DNA of 64,000 bases from Qipengyuania gaetbuli (GCF_020171365.1 NZ_JAIUZO010000001.1:15638-79637), one strand, 5' to 3'. Shown: positions 55,991-64,000, counted from the stretch's first letter. Made by a program: numbers and translations. Notes: a model not told the origin generated them from the letters alone.

Positions 55991-56886
55991 TTCGACCACT
56001 CCGGATATTTCTCGGCCCACACGGGCGCTTCCTTTTCCATGTGCGCTTCGCAGGCCCCGCGCGCCAGATCGCGGACGCGGCCCATGTAGCTGGCGCGTTC
56101 CTGCACGCTGATCACGCCGCGCGCCTGAAGGAGGTTGAAGATGTGGCTGGCCTCCACCGCCTGCTCGTAGGCAGCGATGGGGACGTTATGCGCGAGCGCG
56201 TTCTTGCACTCGGCCTCGGCCTTGTTGAACAGGTCGAACAGCGCATCCGTTTCGGCGACCTCGAAGTTCCACTTCGACATCTGCTTCTCGTTCTCGAGGA
56301 AGACGTCGCCATAGGTGACGCCCTGCCCGTTGAAGTCGAGGTCGTAGACGTTGTCGACGCCCTGGATGTACATGGCGAGGCGTTCGAGCCCATAGGTCAG
56401 CTCGCCCGCGACCGGCTTGCAGTCGAAGCCGCCCATTTGCTGGAAATAGGTGAACTGGGTGACTTCCATCCCGTCGCACCAGACTTCCCAGCCAAGGCCC
56501 CAGGCGCCCAGTGTCGGGCTTTCCCAGTCGTCTTCCACGAAACGGATATCGTGCTTCAGCGGATCGATCCCGATCACCTCGAGGCTCTTGAGGTAGAGGT
56601 CCTGGATGTCCGGCGGGCTCGGCTTCAGGATCACCTGGTACTGGTAATAGTGCTGCAGCCGGTTCGGGTTTTCGCCGTAACGGCCGTCGGTCGGACGCCG
56701 GCAGGGCTGCACGAAAGCCGCATTCCACGGTTCGGGACCAAGCGCGCGAAGCGTGGTCGCCGTGTGAAAGGTCCCTGCCCCCATGCGCATGTCATAGGGC
56801 TGGAGGATGAGACAGCCGTGCGCGCTCCAGAAATCGTGGAGCGCGAGGATCATGTCCTGGAAGGATTTGCGCGGATTACGGTCCAT
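55987..56886 (-). CDS. glyQ: Glycyl-tRNA synthetase alpha subunit
   Basis: 299 residues from the ATG at 56886; a TTG four codons upstream is the only alternative and neither has a Shine-Dalgarno. Class II catalytic subunit: [54 protein letters not shown] and [20 protein letters not shown] (short family pieces). It is followed by glyS with a 4-base overlap, the normal glyQS order. Confidence 0.96.
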   Translation of the reverse strand: MDRNPRKSFQDMILALHDFWSAHGCLILQPYDMRMGAGTFHTATTLRALGPEPWNAAFVQPCRRPTDGRYGENPNRLQHYYQYQVILKPSPPDIQDLYLKSLEVIGIDPLKHDIRFVEDDWESPTLGAWGLGWEVWCDGMEVTQFTYFQQMGGFDCKPVAGELTYGLERLAMYIQGVDNVYDLDFNGQGVTYGDVFLENEKQMSKWNFEVAETDALFDLFNKAEAECKNALAHNVPIAAYEQAVEASHIFNLLQARGVISVQERASYMGRVRDLARGACEAHMEKEAPVWAEKYPEWSK

Positions 56887-56950
56887 GGCGCGGCGCAATG
56901 GAGGAAGCGCGAAAAAGGGTCAATGGCCGCCTGCAAAACACGCCCTGAAG

Positions 56951-57027
56951 ACAGGTAGTCGCGACATGATGTCAGGTAGTGTTGACATTGTCAGCGAATC
57001 AGGACATATAGTCAATACAACCTGACA
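56951..57027 (+). promoter_or_regulatory. urcA promoter framed by three copies of a 17-base motif
   Basis: Copy A 56951-56967 ACAGGTAGTCGCGACAT and copy B 56972-56988 TCAGGTAGTGTTGACAT are direct repeats 21 bp apart (13/17 identical). Copy C is inverted at 57009-57025, reading TCAGGTTGTATTGACTA on the minus strand (13/17 to B). A sigma70 promoter sits between B and C: TTGACA 56982-56987, spacer 17, CATATA 57005-57010. Longer arms TGTCAGGTAGTGTTG (56970-56984) and CAATACAACCTGACA (57013-57027) are also near-perfectly inverted. A further ACCTGACA lies at 57074-57081, over the start codon. Confidence 0.6.
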
Positions 57028-57080
57028 CAAAGGAAGGTTGACCTAACCACTGGACCCAACATCCAAGCTGGAGACCTGAC

Positions 57081-57398
57081 ATGAAAAAGACCATCGTTAT
57101 CCCCGCCGCCCTGTTCGCAATTCCCTCGGCTGCCATGGCCCAGGACGCACCGTCCGCGTCCGTGAACATCACCGACCTCGATCTTTCCACCAAGGCCGGC
57201 CAGGACAAGCTCGACAAGCGCATGGACCAGGCGATCCGGCGCATGTGCCGCGTCGACGGCTACGATGCCGAACTCCGCCGCCAGGAAACCGCCTGCCGCC
57301 TCGCCGCCAAGGCCGATGCCGCGCCCAAGGTTGCCTACGTCATCGACTCCGCCCGCAGCCAGCGTTTCGCCGCCATCGAACTCGATGTGCAGGGCTGA
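57081..57398 (+). CDS. UrcA family exported protein
   Basis: 105 residues, GGAG 7 bases before the ATG. Signal peptide (MKKTIVIPAALFAIPSAAMAQ). The mature part carries the UrcA pattern: VNITDLDLSTKAGQDKLDKR (~28-47), AIRRMCRVDGYD and RRQETACRLAAKAD, with two cysteines likely disulfide-bonded. UrcA proteins are exported, small and of unknown function, common in sphingomonads. Preceded by an elaborate repeat-framed promoter. Confidence 0.85.
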   Translation: MKKTIVIPAALFAIPSAAMAQDAPSASVNITDLDLSTKAGQDKLDKRMDQAIRRMCRVDGYDAELRRQETACRLAAKADAAPKVAYVIDSARSQRFAAIELDVQG

Positions 57399-57473
57399 GC
57401 CCGTTTCGCCGGGGCGTCACGCGACAACGGCGCCCCGGCGGATCATCGATATACTCAACAGGGACTGACAGAC

Positions 57474-57887
57474 ATGACCGCCAAACCGCTGACGAAACGC
57501 GAAAAATCGGTTCGTCGCCACAATATTGCGACCCTGCTCGCATTGATGGCTTTCATCGCACTGGTCGTACGATCGACGGAACTGGTGACCCTGCCCGGCG
57601 CGGTGAACTTCGTGGCCATCATGACCCTCTTCGTCGCTATCATCACCATGTTCCGGACGCGCAATGCCGACGAATACGTGGCGGCCATCTGGCGGGCCGG
57701 CACCAGCACCGCGTTCATAATCACGGCCGCGGTACTCATCTTCCTGCCCTTCACCGAGGGGTTCATCGACGGACTGATGGGCTACGAGAACGGGCAGGAT
57801 ATCGACGCCAGCGATGCCAGCGAAATGGTGATCATCGCTTCCTTCTTCATCGCCAATGCGTGGGCCCGCCTGCGCGGCACGGCGTAG
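57474..57887 (+). CDS. Membrane protein of the trio, with an RNADE motif
   Basis: 137 residues, four predicted TM helices (about 18-35, 42-58, 77-95 and 113-130) with a basic N-terminus. The loop after TM2 reads TRNADEYVAAIWRAG. An RNADE motif recurs in the membrane protein encoded two genes on. It is followed after 17 bases by an XRE regulator gene, an arrangement like DUF2178-type membrane proteins next to YozG-type regulators. Confidence 0.7.
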   Translation: MTAKPLTKREKSVRRHNIATLLALMAFIALVVRSTELVTLPGAVNFVAIMTLFVAIITMFRTRNADEYVAAIWRAGTSTAFIITAAVLIFLPFTEGFIDGLMGYENGQDIDASDASEMVIIASFFIANAWARLRGTA

Positions 57888-57904
57888 CCGGACCAGGAGA
57901 CCGC

Positions 57905-58102
57905 ATGAACAACCGCCTCAAGGTGCTTCGCGCGATGAACGACTGGAGCCAGGCCGAACTGGCCGCCCGGCTCGACGTCTCGCGCCAAGCCGTAAACGCC
58001 ATCGAGACAGGCAAGCACGATCCGTCCCTGCCCCTCGCCTTTCGCATCTCGCGCCTTTTCAACCTTCCTATCGAGGAGATCTTCGATGACGGACACGAAT
58101 GA
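57905..58102 (+). CDS. Small XRE-family helix-turn-helix regulator (YozG-like)
   Basis: 65 residues, all HTH_3 domain: RLKVLRAMNDWSQAELAARL, DVSRQAVNAIETGKHDPSL and FRISRLFNLPIEEIFDD. No effector domain. Overlaps the start of the next membrane-protein gene by 17 bases in another frame, so translation is coupled. Such tiny XRE proteins often sit beside membrane proteins that they are thought to regulate or sense through. Confidence 0.85.
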   Translation: MNNRLKVLRAMNDWSQAELAARLDVSRQAVNAIETGKHDPSLPLAFRISRLFNLPIEEIFDDGHE

Positions 58103-58742
58103 TATCGACATGCCCGCCGCCGGCGGTTTTCTCGCCAAGATCGGCCGCGTGCTGCTACTTGTCCTGCTGGGCATCGCTGCGATCTTCGCGCTCGGCTTCG
58201 TAGTGGGCGTGTCGGGTGCCGCCATTGAGCATGGCCACCTCAGCATGAAGGCAGCCGGACTTCTCGCCGGCGGTCTGGCCGCCTGCGCGCTGTGCGCATA
58301 CCTCGTCTACCGCCTGCGCCCGGACATGCGCTTCGGCGAACCGATGTCACCCAAGACAAAGCGCGCGAACTGGGCACTGATCGCCTCTAGCGTGCTGGGC
58401 GGCGTGATCGGGCTCGTCCTTGCCCTGACCGAATTGCAGACCGGCCAAGGCGGCGTGTTCAGCAATGGACCGCTTCCGCTTGGTCCCGCCCTGTTCGTGG
58501 TCGGCGCCTATGTCCTCCTGCTGCCGCTGCTTGCCTACCACTGGTTCCGCAATGCCGACGAGTTCGAGCGGGCCGCTTCGGGTAAGGGTGCGGTCGCCGC
58601 GATCTATGCTTACGGCTTCATCGCGCCGACCTGGTGGATCCTCACCCGCGCAGGACTACTCCCGCCGCAGGACCCGATGATTGTCTACGTTATCGTCGTT
58701 TCCGTCTGGGGCCTGGTCTGGCAAATCCGCCGGGCAGACTGA
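58086..58742 (+). CDS. Membrane protein of unknown function with an RNADE motif
   Basis: 218 residues, about six TM segments (20-44, 57-77, 95-116, 133-153, 165-183, 195-212). The loop before TM5 reads YHWFRNADEFERAASG, similar to the TRNADEYVAAIWRAG loop of the membrane protein at 57474. It overlaps the XRE gene by 17 bases. Family not recognised; likely paralogous in part to its neighbour. Confidence 0.7.
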   Translation: MTDTNDIDMPAAGGFLAKIGRVLLLVLLGIAAIFALGFVVGVSGAAIEHGHLSMKAAGLLAGGLAACALCAYLVYRLRPDMRFGEPMSPKTKRANWALIASSVLGGVIGLVLALTELQTGQGGVFSNGPLPLGPALFVVGAYVLLLPLLAYHWFRNADEFERAASGKGAVAAIYAYGFIAPTWWILTRAGLLPPQDPMIVYVIVVSVWGLVWQIRRAD

Positions 58743-58783
58743 GCCGGAATGCAGCAACACCGATTCGCCAAGGAACTACCAAA

Positions 58784-59701
58784 ATGAAACTTCGCACTGC
58801 CGCCCTTGCTGCCTCATCGGCGATCGCGCTCCTGGCTCTTCCGGCCTGCGCCACCACCGAGGTCGAGCCTGCAACCGCCACGGCTGCAAAGGCCGAACCC
58901 AATGGCCCCGCCATGTGGAAAGTCGCCGACGAGGATACGACGATCTACCTGTTCGGCACCGTCCATGCCCTGCCCGACGATGTGAACTGGTTTCGCCCGG
59001 ACATTGCCAGCGCGCTCGCCAGTTCCGACACGCTTGTGACCGAGATCACTGCAGGCGAGATGGAAGACCCGTCGAGCCAGATGGCCATTGCCGCCAAGGC
59101 CATGTTGCCTCAGGACCAGTCCCTGCGCGATACGCTGAGCGATGAAGACCGCGCCGTTTACGAAGCCGCGCTGGGCAAGCTCGGCCTACCGCCCGGCGCT
59201 TTCGACCGATTCGAGCCGTGGTTCGCAGGCATGACGCTGGCAGTCCTTCCGCTGATGCAGAAGGGATACGACCCCGCAAGCGGCGTGGAAAAGGTGATCG
59301 ACACCGAGGCCGGACCGGACCGCACCCGCGCCGCGCTGGAGACCCTCCAGAGCCAGATCGACATCTTCGATACGCTGCCGGCGGATGCGCAGGTCGAATT
59401 CCTGATGTCGTCCGCGCGCGATCCCATGGCCATCGTCAACATGATGGACCAGATGGTCGCGGAATGGATGGAAGGCGATGCCGACGACCTGGCGAAGATC
59501 ATGAACATGGGCCTGTCCGACCCGACGCTCGCCGATGCACTTCTCTTTAAGCGGAACGAACGCTGGGCCGAATGGATCGACGAGCGTCTGGACAAGCCCG
59601 GCGCGGTCTTCATCGCGGTGGGTGCCGGGCACCTCGCCGGACAGAAGAGTGTTCAGGATTACCTGTCTGCCCGCGGCATCGAGGTTAGCCGCGTCAGGTG
59701 A
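58784..59701 (+). CDS. TraB/GumN family lipoprotein (first of a tandem pair)
   Basis: 305 residues. AAGGAAC box before the ATG. Lipobox LALPAC (Cys ~24). TraB/GumN signatures: TTIYLFGTVHALPDDV (GxxH, ~57-72), LVTEITAG (Glu) and GAVFIAVGAGHLAG near the C-terminus (second GxxH). The fold is TIKI/TraB-type, metalloprotease-like, probably outer-membrane-attached. Overlaps the second copy by GTGA. Confidence 0.85.
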   Translation: MKLRTAALAASSAIALLALPACATTEVEPATATAAKAEPNGPAMWKVADEDTTIYLFGTVHALPDDVNWFRPDIASALASSDTLVTEITAGEMEDPSSQMAIAAKAMLPQDQSLRDTLSDEDRAVYEAALGKLGLPPGAFDRFEPWFAGMTLAVLPLMQKGYDPASGVEKVIDTEAGPDRTRAALETLQSQIDIFDTLPADAQVEFLMSSARDPMAIVNMMDQMVAEWMEGDADDLAKIMNMGLSDPTLADALLFKRNERWAEWIDERLDKPGAVFIAVGAGHLAGQKSVQDYLSARGIEVSRVR

Positions 59702-60582
59702 AAACCGGGCTATTCTTCCTGCCGTTGATGCTCCTGCTGGCAGCCTGCCGGCAGGAACAGCAACCCGTGCAGGAAACCGCCGAAACCTATCCGGCGGTCT
59801 GGGAAATCACCGATGAGGCAGGCGCGCTGGAAGGGTGGCTGTTCGGCACCGTCCACGCACTGCCCGAAGAGCTCGACTGGAAGTCGGACCTCTTCGACGG
59901 GATCGAGGAGCGGGCCGATCTCCTCGTGGTCGAAGTCTCGGGTCTCGACGACCGCACGCAGCTCGAAACCCAGTTCCAGAAACTGGCCACCGACGCGCCC
60001 TCGCTTGCACCCCTGGCGCAAAGGCTCGGACCCGCGCAACGTGCGCGCTTGGTGGGACTGCTGGAAAAGAACGGCATGGACACAGCCTCGCTCGACGGGA
60101 TGGAGACCTGGGCAGCCGCCCTTGCCCTGGCGCAGCTCGGCCGCATCCATCCCCCGGAGTTCGGCGCCGACAAGGTTCTGCTCGGCGACTTCGCAAGCCG
60201 CGAGATTTTCGAGCTGGAAGGTGCAGGGCCGCAGCTGGCCATCTTCGATGGATTGCCCGAAAAAGAGCAGGTGGACCTCCTCCTTTCGGTCGTAGAGGAA
60301 GTAGGTCGCCCTAGGGCGGAACGTCCCGATCTTGCCGCCATCTGGTCGAACGGCGACCTGGAGAAACTCGAAGACATCACCGGCGAAGGCATGCTGGCCG
60401 ACCCTGAGTTGCGCGAAGTCCTGCTCGTGAACCGCAACCGCACCTGGGCCGCGCAGATCGAGAACCTGCTTACGGCTGCACCAAGGCCGCTGATCGCCGT
60501 GGGTGCGGGCCACCTGCTCGGCCCCGACGGGGTGCCCGCCCTGCTCGAGGCGCGCGGATATACGGTGCGCCGGATCCAGTAA
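59698..60582 (+). CDS. TraB/GumN family lipoprotein (second of a tandem pair)
   Basis: 294 residues from a GTG overlapping the first copy. Lipobox LLLAAC (Cys ~17). Same signatures in the same order: EGWLFGTVHALPEEL, LLVVEVSGL and LIAVGAGHLLGPDG. The two proteins are clearly related but diverged, so this is an old tandem duplication. Substrate unknown. Confidence 0.85.
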   Translation: MKTGLFFLPLMLLLAACRQEQQPVQETAETYPAVWEITDEAGALEGWLFGTVHALPEELDWKSDLFDGIEERADLLVVEVSGLDDRTQLETQFQKLATDAPSLAPLAQRLGPAQRARLVGLLEKNGMDTASLDGMETWAAALALAQLGRIHPPEFGADKVLLGDFASREIFELEGAGPQLAIFDGLPEKEQVDLLLSVVEEVGRPRAERPDLAAIWSNGDLEKLEDITGEGMLADPELREVLLVNRNRTWAAQIENLLTAAPRPLIAVGAGHLLGPDGVPALLEARGYTVRRIQ

Positions 60583-60592
60583 GCCTTCCCGC

Positions 60593-60620
60593 TTGCTTTT
60601 ATGCCCGATGCCGCTATAGG
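60593..60620 (+). promoter_or_regulatory. Probable promoter of rplY
   Basis: TTGCTT (60593-60598), 16-base spacer, TATAGG (60615-60620), 10 bases after the TraB stop. Leader to the rplY ATG is ~70 bases; GAAAGG precedes the ATG. Confidence 0.5.
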
Positions 60621-60697
60621 CGCGCCCTTCGGCGTCATGGTCATCCCTGGAGGCGTGGCGGACCGAACTACTCAAACGCATTCGAAAGGTAAGCGAC

Positions 60698-61381
60698 ATG
60701 AGCGATGCTCTGACCCTTCCGGCCGAGGCGCGCGAACGGGCTGGCAAGGGAGCCTCCCGTCAACTGCGCCGCGAAGGCCGGGTCCCCGCCGTAATCTACG
60801 GCGGCAAGGAAGAACCCACCCTGATCCACGTCGAGGCCAAGGAACTGGTGCGCCAGCTCAACACCGGCCACTTCATGAACTCGATCGTCGAGATCGAACT
60901 GGGCGGCAAGAAGCTGAAGACCCTTCCCAAGGACGTGTCGCTTCACCCGGTCAATGACCGTCCCGAGCACGTCGACTTCCTCCGCCTGACCAAGGGCGCG
61001 AAGGTCGAAGTCAACGTTCCGGTTGTTTTCGCCAACGAAGAGAAGAGCCCCGGCCTCAAGAAGGGCGGCGTGCTGAACATCGTCCGTCACGAGCTGGACC
61101 TCATCTGCGAAGCGGACAAGATCCCGAGCGAAATCGAAATCGACGTCACCGGCAAGGATGTCGGCGATTCGATCCACATCAGCGAAGTCTCCCTGCCGGC
61201 CGGCGCCGAAAGCGCCATCACCGACCGCGACTTCACCATTGCGACGCTGGTCGCTCCCTCGGCGCTCAAGCGTAGCGAAAGCGAAGGCGAAGAAGCCGCT
61301 ACTGACGACGTTCCGGCCACCGAGCAGGATGCCGGCGATGACGCAGGCGAAGAGGAAGAAGCAGCAGAAGGCGGCGAATAA
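60698..61381 (+). CDS. rplY: 50S ribosomal protein L25 / general stress protein Ctc
   Basis: 227 residues, the long Ctc form. N-terminal 5S rRNA-binding L25 domain ([32 protein letters not shown]) and C-terminal Ctc beta domain ([19 protein letters not shown]), ending in an acidic, Glu/Ala-rich tail. Usually linked to pth, as here (pth lies 1.15 kb downstream with one gene between). Confidence 0.96.
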   Translation: MSDALTLPAEARERAGKGASRQLRREGRVPAVIYGGKEEPTLIHVEAKELVRQLNTGHFMNSIVEIELGGKKLKTLPKDVSLHPVNDRPEHVDFLRLTKGAKVEVNVPVVFANEEKSPGLKKGGVLNIVRHELDLICEADKIPSEIEIDVTGKDVGDSIHISEVSLPAGAESAITDRDFTIATLVAPSALKRSESEGEEAATDDVPATEQDAGDDAGEEEEAAEGGE

Positions 61382-61493
61382 GCCCCTCCTCGCGCTTTTC
61401 CAGCGAAACACGAAGCGCCGGCCTCGCAAGAGGTCGGCGTTTTCGATTCCCGCACGATGCGTTATGGCCCGTCCCGGACAGAGGAGAGACGCC

Positions 61494-62489
61494 ATGCCTG
61501 CCATCGACCGCCGCACCTTGCTCGCCGGAGCCGCCGCAACGGGCGCACTCGCTGCCGCTGCTACCAAGGCGAAAGGCGAGACAGTCCCCAGCCCACCCGA
61601 CCTGTCGGGCAAGGCCATCCTCATCACCGGCTGCTCGAGCGGTTTCGGCAGGCTCAGCGCGATCCATTTCGCCGAACTCGGCGCGAAGGTCTTCGCCACA
61701 ATGCGCAACCTGCCCCGCCCGGAAGGCGCGGAGCTGGAAAAGCTGGCGGCCGAGAAGAACCTCGACCTGCACGTCCTCGAACTCGACGTGCTCGATGATG
61801 ACATGGTGCGCGATGCCGTAGCCAAGGCGGAAGAAATCGCCGGCGGAGCAATGGACGTCCTCGTGAACAATGCCGGTGTCGGCATCACCGGACCCGTCGA
61901 AGTGCAGGACATGGAAGCCACCAAGCTGGCCTTCGACACCAATGTCTTCGGCTACCACCGCCTCGTGCGCGCCGTATTGCCGGGAATGCGGGCAAAGAAG
62001 AGCGGCCATATCTTCGCGATCTCCAGCCAGCTGGGCCGCGTCATGGTTCCGTTCTCGGGCCATTACTCCGCAACCAAGTTCGCGGTGGAGGCGATGTTCG
62101 AACAGCTCGCCTACGAATTGGTCCCTCACAATATCGAAGTGACCGTGATCGAGCCCGGCGGATACCCGACGAAGGTCTGGGTCAACCGCAACGTTTATTC
62201 GGGCGAACTGAAGGCACGCGCGGACGAACGTCACACCTCGGGCTATCCGCAAGTGGTTGCGCGAATGGGCGAGGAAGACGGCTCGGGCCGCAGCGCCAAT
62301 CCGATGGACATCCCGCATGCCATGGCCCGTATCCTCGCCATGCCCCCCGGCACCCGCCCGGTCCGCGTGCCGGTGAGCGGTGGCAGCATCCCGCAGGCGG
62401 CCATCAACGAGGTTTGCGCGAAGACGCAGGTCGAATGGCTGGGCGGCTCGCCAGTGCTCGGTCCGCTGGTGCGCGCGGTCCACGACTGA
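61494..62489 (+). CDS. Short-chain dehydrogenase/reductase with a Tat-like leader
   Basis: 331 residues, GAGGAGA before the ATG. Residues 1-30 (DRRTLLAGAAATGALAAAATKA) look like a twin-arginine leader without a perfect consensus. Rossmann TGCSSGFG (~43-50), NNAG, catalytic Ser in AISSQLGR and YSATK (Tyr/Lys). Substrate unknown. If truly exported with cofactor bound, this would be unusual for an SDR. It separates rplY from pth. Confidence 0.82.
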   Translation: MPAIDRRTLLAGAAATGALAAAATKAKGETVPSPPDLSGKAILITGCSSGFGRLSAIHFAELGAKVFATMRNLPRPEGAELEKLAAEKNLDLHVLELDVLDDDMVRDAVAKAEEIAGGAMDVLVNNAGVGITGPVEVQDMEATKLAFDTNVFGYHRLVRAVLPGMRAKKSGHIFAISSQLGRVMVPFSGHYSATKFAVEAMFEQLAYELVPHNIEVTVIEPGGYPTKVWVNRNVYSGELKARADERHTSGYPQVVARMGEEDGSGRSANPMDIPHAMARILAMPPGTRPVRVPVSGGSIPQAAINEVCAKTQVEWLGGSPVLGPLVRAVHD

Positions 62490-62534
62490 CGCGACACCTT
62501 GCCCTTGGCGACGCAGGCTTTATGGCCTGCCGCC

Positions 62535-63107
62535 ATGCAGATCTGGACAGGCCTCGGAAATCCCGGACCGCAATATGCGATGCACCGGCACAATGTCGGC
62601 TTCATGGCATGCGATGTCATTGCCGACATGCACGGCTTCGGGCCGGTGCAGAAGAAGTTCTCCGGCTGGGTGCAGGAAGGCCGCATCGGCAGCGAGAAAG
62701 TCCTCCTGCTGAAGCCCGCTACTTTCATGAACGAGAGCGGCCGCGCCGTTGGCGAGGCGCTGCGCTTCTACAAGCTGGGTGTCGAGGACCTGACCGTCTT
62801 CCACGACGAGCTCGACCTTGCACCGTTCAAGATCAAGGTAAGGCGCGGCGGTGGCCTCGCCGGCCACAACGGCCTGCGCTCGATCAACCAGCACCTCGGC
62901 CCCGAATTCCGCCGTGTGCGCATCGGTATCGGTCATCCCGGTAGCAAGGAACGGGTGACCGGCCATGTGCTGGGCAATTACGCCAAGGCGGAAATGGACG
63001 ACCTGGCCGACATGCTGGGGGCGATATCGGCAGAGGCGGAATGGCTTGCTCGCGGCGACGATGCCCGCTTCATGAGCGAGATCGCCTTGCGCCAGCAGGA
63101 CCGGTGA
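62535..63107 (+). CDS. pth: Peptidyl-tRNA hydrolase
   Basis: 190 residues from the ATG at 62535. Recycles peptidyl-tRNA. IWTGLGNPGPQYAMHRHNVGF (short family start, Asn9 and His19), KPATFMNESGRAV, VFHDELDLAPFKIKVRRGGG and GHNGLRSINQHLG are all present. The upstream 12-codon extension is not conserved. Confidence 0.96.
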   Translation: MQIWTGLGNPGPQYAMHRHNVGFMACDVIADMHGFGPVQKKFSGWVQEGRIGSEKVLLLKPATFMNESGRAVGEALRFYKLGVEDLTVFHDELDLAPFKIKVRRGGGLAGHNGLRSINQHLGPEFRRVRIGIGHPGSKERVTGHVLGNYAKAEMDDLADMLGAISAEAEWLARGDDARFMSEIALRQQDR

Positions 63108-63234
63108 TAAGCCTCCTGGTAAATCCTGTGCCTCGTTGAGACAGTTCGAATTCAGGCATTCGCTTGGCCCTCGAAACGTGTAATGGCGAATGAACTTGGA
63201 TAAATGGCTATTCACCTTTTTAGGGGCAGGTAAC

Positions 63235-63948
63235 ATGAATATGCGTCACGCTTTCGTTTCGGTCGCCGCGGGCCTTGGCCTGCTTGCAGCCACCCCGGCT
63301 GCTGCCGAACCGATCCTGCTCGATAACACCAATGTGGGCGACAGCTACACGATCGACTTCGACGGCTTCGTCGACGGCAATGTGACGGTCGATGGCCTCG
63401 GCGCGAAGCTGACGCTCACGCTCAGCTCGATTGTCGGCAACGTCTACAACTTCGCATATTCGCTGACCAACACGACCGACTCGGGCGTCACCTCGCGCGT
63501 TTCGGGCTTCGCTTTCGACACCGACCCGGCGATCGCCAGCGCTTCGAGCACTGGCACCTATGACAACGCCATCGTCGGCGGCAAGTATCCGAACCAGGTC
63601 GGCTCGGTCGACGTCTGCTTCCAGGGCGGCAATTCGAAGTCCTGCTCGGGCGGCGGCAGCGGCGGCGTTTTCAACGGCGACACCGGCACCGGCACGCTTT
63701 CGCTGAACTTCGGCAGCGCGCTCAGCAGCCTGACCCTCGACGATTTCTTCGTACGCTACCAGTCGATCACCGGCGCCGGCGACATCAGCTCGGCCACCGG
63801 TCGCCAGGTCACCACCAGCACCAGCTCGGGCAACGATGTTCCCGAACCGAACATGATGATCCTCTTCGGCCTTGCTGCCCTGATGATTTTCGCTGGCACC
63901 CGTCGCCGTCGCTCGGCGCGTCCGCTGGAAGAACCGGCTTACGCCTGA
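63235..63948 (+). CDS. PEP-CTERM exported protein
   Basis: 237 residues from the ATG at 63235, GGCAGG box 4 bases before it (ATG 63241 possible). Signal peptide ending AATPAAAEP. The C-terminus is VPEPNMMILFGLAALM followed by a TM and RRRR, the PEP-CTERM sorting signal. The mature part is Gly/Ser/Thr-rich and beta-like, with a Cys pair (VDVCFQGG, KSCSGGG). Processed and exported by an exosortase, which is not in the window. It looks like the cistern-type PEP-CTERM proteins of erythrobacters, tentatively. Confidence 0.85.
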   Translation: MNMRHAFVSVAAGLGLLAATPAAAEPILLDNTNVGDSYTIDFDGFVDGNVTVDGLGAKLTLTLSSIVGNVYNFAYSLTNTTDSGVTSRVSGFAFDTDPAIASASSTGTYDNAIVGGKYPNQVGSVDVCFQGGNSKSCSGGGSGGVFNGDTGTGTLSLNFGSALSSLTLDDFFVRYQSITGAGDISSATGRQVTTSTSSGNDVPEPNMMILFGLAALMIFAGTRRRRSARPLEEPAYA

Positions 63949-63978
63949 TCAGATTTACCCTTCAGGGGGGCTGGGCGG

Positions 63979-64000
63979 CGCGCAATCACACGATTGCGCG
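63979..64000. terminator. Perfect inverted repeat at the right edge
   Basis: CGCGCAATC (63979-63987), loop ACAC, GATTGCGCG (63992-64000), 31 bases after the PEP-CTERM stop. Probably a terminator stem; the window ends at its last base, so a T-tract cannot be checked. Confidence 0.6.

Overview
The window looks like a stretch of core chromosome from a high-GC alphaproteobacterium, most likely order Sphingomonadales and probably family Erythrobacteraceae (Erythrobacter/Qipengyuania-like). The assignment is an inference from gene content and neighbourhoods: PhaR, the hrcA-grpE // rph-rdgB-hemW arrangement, UrcA-family and DOMON-like proteins, a PEP-CTERM protein with a VPEP tail, paired TraB/GumN lipoproteins and many exported peptidases. 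I see no rRNA, tRNA, CRISPR array, insertion sequence or prophage. Genes are densely packed on both strands with many 4-base ATGA/GTGA overlaps.

Layout. 0-9 kb, mostly minus strand: start of RNase R, an exported M28 peptidase, prolyl-tRNA synthetase of archaeal/eukaryal type, PhaR, alanine racemase, an MHS-family transporter, an IscU-like protein, CvpA and RadA. 9-22 kb: a patatin-like protein, a periplasmic metallo-beta-lactamase-fold hydrolase, then the complete Hsp70 machine (dnaK-dnaJ and hrcA-grpE) flanking a copper-chaperone/zincin/membrane-protein group and a DUF885 peptidase-like protein. 22-32 kb: RNase PH, RdgB, HemW and a XerC-type recombinase, glutathione synthetase, YraN, RsmI and an LpoA-like lipoprotein (the yraLMN neighbourhood of enterobacteria with lpoA inverted), then ParE. 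31-38 kb: an alpha/beta-hydrolase-OsmC fusion, an ECF-like sigma factor with a membrane partner, and a MoxR ATPase and VWA protein separated by an inverted gene for a soluble chemoreceptor. 38-49 kb: a NamZ-like (DUF1343) protein with a DOMON-like partner, TyrS, a PilZ protein, an MFS exporter with CysK, an S9 peptidase, and an acyl-CoA dehydrogenase with a LiuR-like MerR regulator beside HisI. 49-64 kb: ComF, a methyltransferase, pyruvate phosphate dikinase, GlyQS, UrcA, a membrane protein/XRE regulator/membrane protein trio, two TraB/GumN lipoproteins, ribosomal protein L25, a Tat-type SDR, Pth and a PEP-CTERM protein at the right edge.

The most interesting non-coding signals are: (1) an orphan, highly structured plus-strand region at about 49230-49478 that ends in a strong terminator and has no plus-strand gene, a candidate small RNA; (2) a 17-base motif in three copies (two direct copies 21 bp apart, one inverted) framing a good sigma70 promoter upstream of urcA; (3) a hairpin plus a four-codon leader ORF that overlaps the start of the MFS exporter gene; (4) a heat-shock-type promoter before dnaK and a perfect palindrome in the hrcA/rph divergent gap; (5) a near-perfect 16-bp palindrome before the MerR gene. 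Among proteins, the two membrane proteins flanking a 65-residue XRE regulator share an RNADE motif, which suggests an uncharacterised membrane-signalling cassette.

All family calls come from reading motifs and lengths by eye; no database search was run.
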